A stretch of 64,000 nt of DNA from Lujinxingiaceae bacterium (GTDB lineage: Bacteria > Myxococcota_A > Bradymonadia > Bradymonadales > Bradymonadaceae): the NCBI GenBank assembly GCA_013697635.1, contig JACCWM010000148.1, forward strand, positions 1 through 64,000. Direction: 5' to 3'. The position numbers were made by a program, and so were the translations under genes. Below are positions 43,660 to 52,579 of this stretch, in pieces. Under the pieces are notes generated by a model. It did no database searches, was not told the DNA's origin, and saw nothing but the letters and a program-made list of their open reading frames with translations. The stretch's first letter is position 1. The number at the start of each line of letters is the position of its first letter.

Positions 43660-45663
43660 ATGGCTCAAACATCCTCTAATCAGTCAGGACGCCATGTTGT
43701 ATCGCTTACCGTTGTAAGTGGTCCCGACAGTGGTTTGACGCGCACCTACACGCACACGACGCGTGTCTCGATGGGCCGCGATGCGCGCAACGACTTTGTG
43801 CTCAATGATGGTTTCGTCTCCAATCGGCATGCTGAAATTTTGCTCGAAGGCAGTGATTTCGTCTACCGCGACCTGCGCAGCCGCCACGGCTCCCTGGTGC
43901 TCGTCGAGGAAGTCTCGCTGCATCTGCACGACAAGAACAAGGAGACCCAGGTTCGGGTGATCAACGGCGCCGAGTTTCAGGTCGGCTCGACGCTCATCCG
44001 CTTGAGCATCACCGAGCAGCCCGCCGTCAACGTCGGCCAACAGCCTCAAGCCCAGGCGATGCGTCAGTTCGAAGAGGAGCTGCCCGAGGTGACCAATCCC
44101 TCCTCGGACATGCGCCAGAAGTTCATCACGACGGCTCACCAGCCCGTTCAAGCGTTGAGCCGGCGCTTCGAGAGCCATGACCGCCGCCTCGAGGTGCTTT
44201 TTCGCCTGGCCGGCCATCTCAACGGCTTGACCGCGCTCGACGAGATTCTCGATCTGATCGTCGAGGCGACCTTTGACGCCTTTCCGGCGGCCAACTTCTT
44301 TGCAGCCACGATGGGCGCCGACGCCACCAAGATTGGCACGGAGAAGCCCTTCCTTGCTCGGGTGCGCGGCCAGCTCGTCGGCCAGGGGCAAGACGAAGAG
44401 CCGATCTTGAGCACGAGTATCCTTCGCCGCGTCGTCGAGACGCGCGAGAGCGTCTTGTTCGTCAAGGATTCGCTCGGCTCGCAGGTCACCCAGAGCATCC
44501 TCGATGCCAAGATCACCGCATGCATGTGCGCGCCGCTCGTGGGCCAGCGCTCGTTGCTCGGCGTCATGCAGGTCGACACGCGCGGGCGTGGCAGCCTGTT
44601 CTCTCGCCAGGATCTCGACCTGTTCAGCGTGCTCGCCTCCAACGCCGCATTTGCGATCGAGCGCGCCCGCCTCTCCGAGAGCATCATCGAGATGTTCGAG
44701 GGATTTGTCGCCGCCAGCGTCAACGCGATCGAGGGTCGCGATCCCGTCACGGCCGGCCACAGCGGCCGCGTGGCGCGCTACACCGTCGAGCTTGCCGAGG
44801 TCGTCAACAGCATCGAGACCGGCGCGCTTCGCGACGTGCACTTGAAGCCAAACGAGCTCGTCGAGCTTCGCTACGCGGCCCTGCTCCACGACTTTGGCAA
44901 GATCGCCGTGCGCGAGGACGTGCTCCAAAAGGATGCGCGCCTGCCGCTCACGCAATTGGAGCTCATCGAGCAGCGCTTTGAGACGATCAAGGAAATCGGC
45001 CACCGCAATCTGTTCAAGAAGTACGTGCAGAACTTCGACGCCGGCCACGCGCCGCCGCCGGCACAGGCGCTGGCCGAGGTCGAAGCGCGCTACAGCGAAT
45101 TCGCCCGTGAACTCAATGAGATCCACCAGTGGCTGCAGTTCATCGCCTCGGCGCCAAGCCTCAACGACGAGCAGATCGGCCGCGTCCGCCAGCTCGGTCA
45201 ACGCCACTATATCGACTCGCATGGCCAGCGACGCCCCTACCTGACGCCCGACGAGGTCGAGAATCTCAGCATCCCGCGCGGAACGCTGAGTGAGCTCGAG
45301 TGGGTGAACATGCGAAGCCACGCCGCCTTTAGCGAAGAGTATCTCAAGCGCATTCCATGGAGCGAGGATCTGCAAAAGATCCCTTGCATCGCCGGCGCCC
45401 ACCACGAAAAGCTCGATGGCTCGGGCTACCCGCTGCGCTTGACCGCACCGGCGATTTTACCCCAGGTGCGCATGCTCACGATCTCGGACATCTTCGATGC
45501 GCTCACCGCAAGCGATCGTCCCTATCGAAAGGCGGCGCCCATCGAGAAAGCCGTCGAGATCCTGCAATGGGAGGCCAACGACAACAAGCTCGACAAGGAT
45601 CTTGTCGATGTCTTCAAGCGCCTTGTGATCCCGCGCATCGAACACGTCATCCCCAACCGCTGA
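43660..45663 (+). CDS. FHA-GAF-HD-GYP signalling protein
   Basis: A 667-residue protein. An FHA domain (about 20-115; GRDARNDFVLNDGFVSNRHAEI) should bind phospho-Thr peptides. A GAF-like domain follows (about 185-345). The C-terminal part is an HD-GYP domain with His410-Asp411 (LLHDFGKI) and HHEKLDGSGYP (GYP at 589-591), predicted to hydrolyse cyclic di-GMP. The spacing of about 180 residues between these motifs is far longer than usual. FHA plus nearby Ser/Thr kinases suggests kinase input to c-di-GMP turnover (inference). Confidence 0.9.
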   Translation: MAQTSSNQSGRHVVSLTVVSGPDSGLTRTYTHTTRVSMGRDARNDFVLNDGFVSNRHAEILLEGSDFVYRDLRSRHGSLVLVEEVSLHLHDKNKETQVRVINGAEFQVGSTLIRLSITEQPAVNVGQQPQAQAMRQFEEELPEVTNPSSDMRQKFITTAHQPVQALSRRFESHDRRLEVLFRLAGHLNGLTALDEILDLIVEATFDAFPAANFFAATMGADATKIGTEKPFLARVRGQLVGQGQDEEPILSTSILRRVVETRESVLFVKDSLGSQVTQSILDAKITACMCAPLVGQRSLLGVMQVDTRGRGSLFSRQDLDLFSVLASNAAFAIERARLSESIIEMFEGFVAASVNAIEGRDPVTAGHSGRVARYTVELAEVVNSIETGALRDVHLKPNELVELRYAALLHDFGKIAVREDVLQKDARLPLTQLELIEQRFETIKEIGHRNLFKKYVQNFDAGHAPPPAQALAEVEARYSEFARELNEIHQWLQFIASAPSLNDEQIGRVRQLGQRHYIDSHGQRRPYLTPDEVENLSIPRGTLSELEWVNMRSHAAFSEEYLKRIPWSEDLQKIPCIAGAHHEKLDGSGYPLRLTAPAILPQVRMLTISDIFDALTASDRPYRKAAPIEKAVEILQWEANDNKLDKDLVDVFKRLVIPRIEHVIPNR

Positions 45664-45687
45664 GACGGCCGGCTTTCGCCAAATCTT

Positions 45688-47886
45688 CTACGGTTTCTTG
45701 GTCGAGTCTTCGCGGGCCTGCTCGACATTGACCGCGCGGCGCAGCACGTCGAAGGCCTCCTCGCTGGCCGGTGAGAAGCCCGTGATACGTTGATTGTCGC
45801 CCAGACGATCGACGCCCAGGTGCTCTCGTGGATTGAAATCCAACACGGCCTTTTGCACGCGTTCGCGATCGACCGGATCAACGTTGCTTCCGGCTGCGAC
45901 GATGTCCTGAGGCACGTGGCCGGTGATCGCGAGCTGGCGCATCTGGCCGACGCGGATTCCGAATTTGTCGGCCGACAAAAAGGCCCCAGAGTAGGTCGCC
46001 GTGGCGTCGCACTTGCCGCTCAAGAGATCGCGCATGCCTTGAAAGTGGTCGCCGCTCCAATGGATTTCCCCCACGAAGGTCTCCGGATCAAAGCCACCAC
46101 GGCGGATGAATTCGCGTGGCAAGAAGTAGCCTGTCGTCGATTGCTCGTCGACAAAGCAAAAGCGCTTGCCTTCGAGATCGGCCAAGGTCGCGATCTTGGC
46201 ACTCATCGAGACGAGCAGCAGCGCATCACTCGAGGTGCTCTCGTCAAACTCCTTGATCGCGAGCAGCGTGATGGCCGGTTCAACGGCCTTGGCCCGCACA
46301 TACAAAAGTGGCGGCATCATGGCAAAGGCCACCTCGCCTGCGTGCAGCATGCGGGCCAGATCGCCGTAGTCCTGGGCGACCACCATGGGCATGGGCCGCC
46401 CTGTCGTGATCTCCAGGTAGCGATGCAGCGGACGCACTTCCTGAACGAGTACGTTAACGTCGACCGTTGGCGCCCAGCCGATCGGCAACGGATCACCGAT
46501 CAAGATGGCCGAGTGATCGTGCTCGGCCTCGTGGGCCGCCGTGCGCGGCCACAGCAGGATCGCCAGCGTCAGCGCAAAGAGCACGGTCATGCCGCTTAGC
46601 CCGAAGCGCACGACGCTGCGTCTGTGGTCTTGCCAGATGCCGCTGACGCCGCCTTGCTGCCAAGAATGGCTCAGTGAGACCGAGCTCGTCGGTGAGAGCC
46701 GAAGCTCGCTTGTGGTCGAGCGCGCGTCGATCTCGCCGGGCTTGGGAAAGTCCACCGCATCGAGTCTATGCTCGCTGCCCGCCGCCGCAGGCGGTATCGA
46801 GGCGCTCCTGGAATGCTCGCCAATTGGCCGATCGACCACGGTTCGGATCGACTCCTCGTTGTGTGTGCTGTCGGCCGAATTGGAGTTCGAGCCGGTCATG
46901 TGAAGAAGGCGACGGCGCTCCTCGGCGGTGAGCTTTCGCTCCAAAGCATGTTGCAGCGTCGTGCGCCGCTCATTCAAATAATCGCCGGCGACCTGGCCCA
47001 CGAAGCCAGCGACCTGGTCGTCGCTGAGCACGAGGTTGGACTTGCCGGCGGCGGCGACCAGGGCCTGGCGCATCTGCTCGGCCGTCTCATAGCGGTGACG
47101 CGCGTCGCCGGCCAATGCCTTCATGATCACGCGCTCGAGCGCGGCAGGAACCGTCGGGTCGAGCGAGCTTGGCGCAGGCACGTCGCCACGAATGATCGAC
47201 TGCATCATCTCGAGCTCGGTGCGCCGCTTGAACAAGCGCTGGCCCGTGCAAAGCTCCCAGAGCACGATGCCCAGCGCGAAGATGTCCGAGCGCCGATCCA
47301 GTGGCTGGTGCAAACACTGCTCGGGCGAGAGGTAGGCGAACTTGCCCTTGAGGCTACCCGAATAGGTCGCCTCGACGCCCTCGGTGGCCTTGGCCACACC
47401 GAAGTCGAGCAATTTGACGTTGCCCTCGGTGGTGCACATCAAGTTGTGCGGCGAGATGTCGCGATGCACCAGGCCGAGCAGACTGCCCTCGAGATCACGC
47501 AGCTCGTGGGCCGCGTGCAGGCCCCGACAGGACTGCTCGACGATGCTCGCCGAGACGCTGTGCGGAAAAATGATCGAGCGCTGCTCGGCGAGCAGTTGCA
47601 ACTCGCGAAGCGTGCTCCCGTTGATGTACTCCATGGCGATATGGTAGGAGGTCTCCTCTTGGCCCAGATCGTAGATTTGAACCACGTTGGGGTGGGAGAG
47701 GCCGGCGACAAAGCGCGCCTCGCGCGTGAACATCTCCACAAACGAGGGCTGGTCGGCCAGATGCGGCAAGATGCGCTTGATCACGACGAGGCGTTCCAGG
47801 CCCGCAATTCCCCGCTCACGGGCAAGGAAAAGCTCAGCCATTCCTCCCGTTGCCAGCCGCGTGACTAACTCATAGCGGCCGATCAT
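45688..47886 (-). CDS. Ser/Thr kinase with extracytoplasmic PhnD-like binding domain
   Basis: A 732-residue protein. The kinase (1-280) has LATGGMAELF, Lys37, catalytic HRDISPHN with Asp143, and DFG Asp161, so it looks active although HRDIS replaces HRDLK. A Ser/Thr-rich linker and one membrane helix (about 427-448) follow. Residues about 465-710 resemble PhnD-type periplasmic binding proteins (AFAMMPPLLYVRA, LADLEGKRFCFVDEQSTTGY, GKCDATATYSG). A small oxyanion or phosphonate ligand is plausible. I use the ATG at 47886; a GTG at 47940 adds 18 residues with atypical codons. Confidence 0.9.
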   Translation of the reverse strand: MIGRYELVTRLATGGMAELFLARERGIAGLERLVVIKRILPHLADQPSFVEMFTREARFVAGLSHPNVVQIYDLGQEETSYHIAMEYINGSTLRELQLLAEQRSIIFPHSVSASIVEQSCRGLHAAHELRDLEGSLLGLVHRDISPHNLMCTTEGNVKLLDFGVAKATEGVEATYSGSLKGKFAYLSPEQCLHQPLDRRSDIFALGIVLWELCTGQRLFKRRTELEMMQSIIRGDVPAPSSLDPTVPAALERVIMKALAGDARHRYETAEQMRQALVAAAGKSNLVLSDDQVAGFVGQVAGDYLNERRTTLQHALERKLTAEERRRLLHMTGSNSNSADSTHNEESIRTVVDRPIGEHSRSASIPPAAAGSEHRLDAVDFPKPGEIDARSTTSELRLSPTSSVSLSHSWQQGGVSGIWQDHRRSVVRFGLSGMTVLFALTLAILLWPRTAAHEAEHDHSAILIGDPLPIGWAPTVDVNVLVQEVRPLHRYLEITTGRPMPMVVAQDYGDLARMLHAGEVAFAMMPPLLYVRAKAVEPAITLLAIKEFDESTSSDALLLVSMSAKIATLADLEGKRFCFVDEQSTTGYFLPREFIRRGGFDPETFVGEIHWSGDHFQGMRDLLSGKCDATATYSGAFLSADKFGIRVGQMRQLAITGHVPQDIVAAGSNVDPVDRERVQKAVLDFNPREHLGVDRLGDNQRITGFSPASEEAFDVLRRAVNVEQAREDSTKKP

Positions 47887-48096
47887 TACCGGTGATCGTG
47901 CAGGTGATTCGCTCAAAGCGCCCTCGATAAGTTGCCCCACATACTAACTGGTGCATTGTACGCGCATTCCTCGAATCTACATCCTAAGAAGTGCGTCCCT
48001 ACCATCTGGCGCGATTTACCTCGTGCAGGGCACGGCGCATCGCGTTATCTTTCTCTCAGCGCCGTGGGTCCAGAAAACACTGCCACAAGAGTAGCC

Positions 48097-48351
48097 ATGA
48101 ACACAAGAATCTACATCTTCCTGATCCTACTCGTGAGTTGTGCTGCGCTCAGCGCCGGTTGCAAGCCGGCCGAGTGTCGCCAGATGGTACGTTGCTGCGC
48201 CCAGGTCGAAGACATCGACGGCATCGGCAAGTCCTGCGGCGCGCTCGCGGCCAACGTGCGTGATGGCGCCACCTGCACCTCGATCATCGAGACGGTGGGC
48301 TATATGCTCGAAGACAAGCAGCAGCCCGTCCCGGCCATCTGCAAGCCTTGA
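48097..48351 (+). CDS. Small Cys-rich lipoprotein
   Basis: An 84-residue predicted lipoprotein with lipobox LSAGC and eight Cys in total, seven of them beyond the lipobox (ECRQMVRCCAQ among them), probably disulphide-bonded. No family recognised. It diverges from the PhnD-kinase gene and converges with the caspase-like gene at a 4-bp gap. Confidence 0.7.
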   Translation: MNTRIYIFLILLVSCAALSAGCKPAECRQMVRCCAQVEDIDGIGKSCGALAANVRDGATCTSIIETVGYMLEDKQQPVPAICKP

Positions 48352-48355
48352 GCGC

Positions 48356-49840
48356 TCAGGGCGTGACCACGGCCAAGTCGCCGACCGCATCCGAGCTGAA
48401 CTGGTAGCGTGGGGTCTGCTCGCGGTTGTCGCGGCGGGCCTCGTCGGGCACGTGGCGGCCCAGATAGTTGGCGATTTCGCTGAGGGTGACGTCGCCGTCC
48501 TGGTTCAAATCGGCCTTGCCTTGGAGCGCCTCGAACAAAAAGTAGGAGAACAGCCCGTGCTTGCCATCGGCCGTCGTGCCGGTGACCTCGTTGGCGCCGG
48601 CGGCCGCGAGCAGCGCGAACTTCGTCGGCCCCGTGGCGATAGCCTTGAGCTCCTTGACCGGCACCAGCGGGCGAGTTCCCGGCGCCAGCACGCTGCGCCC
48701 TCCCGAGCCCGAGAAGCACGCGTCGACCATCATGATCACCTGGGCCACGCCGAGCTGCTGAAGCTGGGCGGCGACCGCGTCGACCTCGATTCCCTGGCGC
48801 GCGATAAAGCGCGGATCGGCATCCCATGGCACAAGATAACCCTTACCCGTCTCCGGATCGGGCGCGCCGTGGCCGGCAAAGAAGAAGTAGACGCGCGAGC
48901 CCGGCTTGACGTTTTTGGGAAGCCAATCGGACAAATAGGCGTCGAGCGAAGACTTCGTCGCCCCGTCGTCGGTGAGCAAGATGATATTGCGCCGCGCGAC
49001 GCCGAGCATGTTCTCGGCGACGTCGGCAAAAAATCTCGCGTCCGAGAGCGCGGCGCTCGAAGGTGGCAGCGTGCCGCGGTACTTCTCGATGCCGATGACC
49101 AGCGCAATGTCGTCGGGGCGAGCTTGCCCGCTGGTTCCACCGGTGTAGGGCTGAGCGGTGGCCGTCTTGTTGGGATTGGGCATGGTCGTATCCACCGGCC
49201 CGGTCTCGGCGATCGCCAACAACGTGCGATGCGAGCGGCCGGCGGCCTCACGCACGCGTGGATCGGGCTCGACCTGCGTCAGCGAGTCGAGCCCCTTCAT
49301 CACGTCTGGACCGGGATAGCCGATCTTGCGAAGCGCGTCGGCCGCCTCGCCGCGAATCATCACGTGCGGAGAGCCCAGCGCGGCGACCACGACGTGCACC
49401 CCGACGCGTCCATCACGGCCCAACTCACCGAGCGTGAGCACGGCAGCAAGCGAGTTGAGCTTGGCCACCTCGGGAGCAGCGCTCGCGCCGTGGCGCTTGG
49501 CAGCCTGAAACAGTGGCAGGCAACCCGCGGTCATCGCCCCCTGGTGCTCATCGTCGTGGTACACGTACTGACACTCCTGGGCCAGGGCTTCAAACAAGGG
49601 CGCCATGATCGGAGCCGTCACCGAGGCGTCGGCCGAGGCCAGGATGAGCGCCGCCTGGTAGCCATCGCCGGTAGGCCCGGCACGCACGATCTCGACGAGC
49701 TTGGCCTGGCTTTGTGGCTCTCGAAGCTGCGCTTCATTGTCAAACCCGTGGCGAGTGTACCAGGGCTGACACGCCGTCAGGAACAATCCAACGGCAATCA
49801 TGCTCCAAAGCGCAGCGTGTGAGAGAGAAGGGCGCTTCAT
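48356..49840 (-). CDS. Caspase-like (C14) lipoprotein with EF-hand
   Basis: A 494-residue predicted lipoprotein (lipobox FLTAC). A HEAT-like helical stretch (about 40-215) precedes a caspase/metacaspase domain from about 245 (DDIALVIGIEKYRG). The dyad is His324 in FAGHGAPD and Cys375 in VDACFSG. A canonical EF-hand loop DLNQDGDVTLSE lies at 444-455. Metacaspases often need calcium, so calcium activation is plausible. It follows, with a 4-bp overlap (ATGA), a lipoprotein gene that may be substrate or partner. Location outside the cytoplasm is unusual for this fold. Confidence 0.9.
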   Translation of the reverse strand: MKRPSLSHAALWSMIAVGLFLTACQPWYTRHGFDNEAQLREPQSQAKLVEIVRAGPTGDGYQAALILASADASVTAPIMAPLFEALAQECQYVYHDDEHQGAMTAGCLPLFQAAKRHGASAAPEVAKLNSLAAVLTLGELGRDGRVGVHVVVAALGSPHVMIRGEAADALRKIGYPGPDVMKGLDSLTQVEPDPRVREAAGRSHRTLLAIAETGPVDTTMPNPNKTATAQPYTGGTSGQARPDDIALVIGIEKYRGTLPPSSAALSDARFFADVAENMLGVARRNIILLTDDGATKSSLDAYLSDWLPKNVKPGSRVYFFFAGHGAPDPETGKGYLVPWDADPRFIARQGIEVDAVAAQLQQLGVAQVIMMVDACFSGSGGRSVLAPGTRPLVPVKELKAIATGPTKFALLAAAGANEVTGTTADGKHGLFSYFLFEALQGKADLNQDGDVTLSEIANYLGRHVPDEARRDNREQTPRYQFSSDAVGDLAVVTP

Positions 49841-51048
49841 TTTTGGCCCCCTTCGAGCTCCTTGGAGAGTTCCTTGAGCTCAGCGGTCTCGCCGGTCTTC
49901 TCGGAGACGGCGCGCACGATCTCCTGGGCTCCGGCTCGCGCGTCAGCATCGGGAAAGAAGGCCAGAACCTTGACCAGGTACATGCTGCCATCGGGTGTGT
50001 CGAGGCGCTCGGCCGGGCAGTAACGCTCGTCCTTGACGCGTGAAGCCAGGCCCTCGGCCGCCGAGGCGACGATCGCCTCGTCCTCGAGGTAGCCCTTCAA
50101 GCTCGAGCGGCTCATCGTCTGGGTGGCGATGTACTCGCCAAGGAAGTTGACGACCTGAGTGCGGGCGTGGCGCATGGCGAAGTTTCGAGCGATGTCTTCG
50201 GTGCCGGCCGGCGGCGAAACACCGACAAAGTAGTGACCAAGATCGCTGCGCGGCGGGCGGTCGGCCCAGGCGCAGCCGCTGATCTCGGCGTCCATCACGC
50301 GAAAGGCAAAGTAGACCTCGTCAAAGCTCATCGCACGTCGCCACGACCAACCGTCGGCGACCTCGAGTCCGGCCTCGCTCTGATAGCCGACGCCCTTGAC
50401 CTTGGGACCGGCGGTGCCGCCGGCATCAACGCCGGTGGCGCGACCAGCCATCTGATACAGAGTGCCCGTACCCAGCCAGAACTCACCGATGTATTGGCCC
50501 GAGCAGGCGCCAGCGGCCGACTCGCAGCAGCTCGTGAAGCCGGCGTGATCTTCGATGTGGGCGACGAGCTTGCGCGTCAGCTTGTACTCGACGCGCACCT
50601 CCGTACCACGCTCGTTGGAGACGCCCACATTGCCGCTTGGCGTGCCGGCAAGGCCAGCAGCGCTCGAGTCGATGCCCAGCGACGCTTTGACCGACTGCGA
50701 GCTCTGGTAGTACTCGTTGAACTCACCGGCGGCGCGCACCTCCTTGTACTTGATGAACTGGCTGCACATGGTCTGCACGGCGCGATTCTCGTCGACGTCG
50801 GCCGCGGCCACGTTATCGGAGACAAAGCGTCCGATGAACATCGAGGGATCGTCATCAAACGACGCGCGCAGGTAAACGCCTTCGCGCGGGCCGGAGACGT
50901 TGGGACCGGAGGCGATCTTGTTGGGATCGGGGCGATCGAGCTCGGATGCACCACCACAGGCACTGAGGACAAGAGCCGCGGACAAGACCAGACCCACGCC
51001 CCTGGTGCTTTGGCGACAAAAAAGAATGTTGAAACCACGAGCGAACAT
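49837..51048 (-). CDS. Lipoprotein upstream of the caspase gene, unknown
   Basis: A 403-residue predicted lipoprotein with signal peptide and lipobox (VLSAC). Cys appear around TSCCESAAGACSG. The sequence is not assignable to a family by eye. Coupling to the caspase-like gene is shown by the 4-bp ATGA overlap, so the two probably work together. Confidence 0.78.
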   Translation of the reverse strand: MFARGFNILFCRQSTRGVGLVLSAALVLSACGGASELDRPDPNKIASGPNVSGPREGVYLRASFDDDPSMFIGRFVSDNVAAADVDENRAVQTMCSQFIKYKEVRAAGEFNEYYQSSQSVKASLGIDSSAAGLAGTPSGNVGVSNERGTEVRVEYKLTRKLVAHIEDHAGFTSCCESAAGACSGQYIGEFWLGTGTLYQMAGRATGVDAGGTAGPKVKGVGYQSEAGLEVADGWSWRRAMSFDEVYFAFRVMDAEISGCAWADRPPRSDLGHYFVGVSPPAGTEDIARNFAMRHARTQVVNFLGEYIATQTMSRSSLKGYLEDEAIVASAAEGLASRVKDERYCPAERLDTPDGSMYLVKVLAFFPDADARAGAQEIVRAVSEKTGETAELKELSKELEGGQK

Positions 51049-51285
51049 GAAACTCCTTTGATCAGGTGAAATGACTAAAAGCGTTCAAGAGGCGCTTTCG
51101 ATGTGCAGTTGATGTGCATAGACGCGATCGTCAGGGGCAAATTCAATCCCAGTAAATGGAGCATGCCACAGCCAAATAGTGCTCGGCAATCGGCCACGCG
51201 GTTTGAATTATTGACCACACCTGGCGTACAAGTGCGCATGAGTCAATTGAGCAGGTGTCTGACCAATGACCAATAAGGGATGGAT

Positions 51286-52569
51286 ATGCGGTTTCACAGG
51301 ACGTTCTTCTTGATCGCAGCAACGCTTGCCCTGACAGCGCAGGCATGCTCGGGTGCCCAGTCGAGTCGTTCAGCCGACGACTCAGGCTCAGCTCAGCCGG
51401 CCAAGGCGGCCAGCGATCCGCAGGCTTGCAGCGGCCAGCTCGTTCCGCCGACGGGCTACCATCAGGAGACGGCGTTCGAGGTGTTGAGCACGTCCAACGC
51501 GCGCGAGGTCGCCCTCGAGCGTGCCCGCCACCGCCTGCGCGAGCGAATCTGCCAGGGCTATCGCTGCGAGCAGGTCGACGCCATGATCACCACATGGAAG
51601 GCCAGCGACGATGGTCAGCAGGCCTGCGTGATGGTGGTGATCAAGCGCGAGCAGGTCGCCTCGTTTTATGCTGAGCCTCGACGTGAGCTCGAGCGCGAGT
51701 TTGAACGCGTTGCGCTGGCGGCCGTCAAGGCCATACCGATCCAGAGCGGCCAGCCCGCCTTACTCATCGACACGATCAATGACAACGGCGTCAACGGCGG
51801 CCCACGCGCCGAGTGGCTCCACGGCATCATGCTCAACGCGCTTGGAAAGAGCGGCGCCGAAACCGTGCGCCGCCCCGATCGCTGGTCGGGTCTGGGTCTG
51901 CCCGACGGCGTGCAGGGCGTCTTGCGCGGCCGCGTCGTCAGCCTTCCCGGCCAGGAGGCGCTGCTCGAGGTGAGTTGGGAGGTCGACATGGGACGCAGCG
52001 TTCGCGGCGTCGGCACGGCGAGCTTTCCTCAGGCGATCGCGCCCGACATGGACGTGGCCACCTATATGCCAACGCTTCCCCAGGGCACCGGCAAGGTCGC
52101 TCTGCATATGGATACGCGCCCAGGCGGCGCGCTTTGCAACGGCCAGACCACCGAGCTGTGGCTCGAGGCCAGCGAGCCCGTCTTCGTGCGCGTGATCAAT
52201 CTGTATGGCAAAGGCGACGGCGCCCTGGTGATCTATTCCACCGGCGATCAGACCCTGGCCACCAATCGGCCCGTCTCGCTTGGCCAGTTTCAGGCGGTCA
52301 AGGCCGGTGATGTGCCCGTCGAGCGTTTTTTGGTCGTCGCCTCGCCGACCAAGGCCGGGCTCGAGCGCTTTGGCAGCATCGACGGCGTCTGCCGGCTTCC
52401 GCGCACGATGGCCTGGGATCTCCACCAGGGCCGAAACCTGCCCGATGGCGCCCGCGACTACTTTGCCAGCACCGACTACCGCCTGATGAGCGGCGAGGAG
52501 TGCGCCGCCTTTGGTGAAGTGCCCCCGGCAAATCTCTCGCTTTTGAACGAGCTGCCCTCCTGCTGGTAG
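51286..52569 (+). CDS. Secreted lipoprotein with DUF4384-like region
   Basis: A 427-residue predicted lipoprotein (signal ending LTAQAC). The C-terminal half has TTELWLEASEPVFVRVINLY followed by ALVIYSTGDQ, reminiscent of DUF4384, a domain often found with caspase-like proteins. I take the second ATG, since AAGGGA lies 5 bp before it but touches the first (51280). It diverges from the lipoprotein/caspase operon, sharing a 237-bp intergenic region without a clear promoter. Confidence 0.72.
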   Translation: MRFHRTFFLIAATLALTAQACSGAQSSRSADDSGSAQPAKAASDPQACSGQLVPPTGYHQETAFEVLSTSNAREVALERARHRLRERICQGYRCEQVDAMITTWKASDDGQQACVMVVIKREQVASFYAEPRRELEREFERVALAAVKAIPIQSGQPALLIDTINDNGVNGGPRAEWLHGIMLNALGKSGAETVRRPDRWSGLGLPDGVQGVLRGRVVSLPGQEALLEVSWEVDMGRSVRGVGTASFPQAIAPDMDVATYMPTLPQGTGKVALHMDTRPGGALCNGQTTELWLEASEPVFVRVINLYGKGDGALVIYSTGDQTLATNRPVSLGQFQAVKAGDVPVERFLVVASPTKAGLERFGSIDGVCRLPRTMAWDLHQGRNLPDGARDYFASTDYRLMSGEECAAFGEVPPANLSLLNELPSCW

Positions 52570-52579
52570 GGCCTCAATC

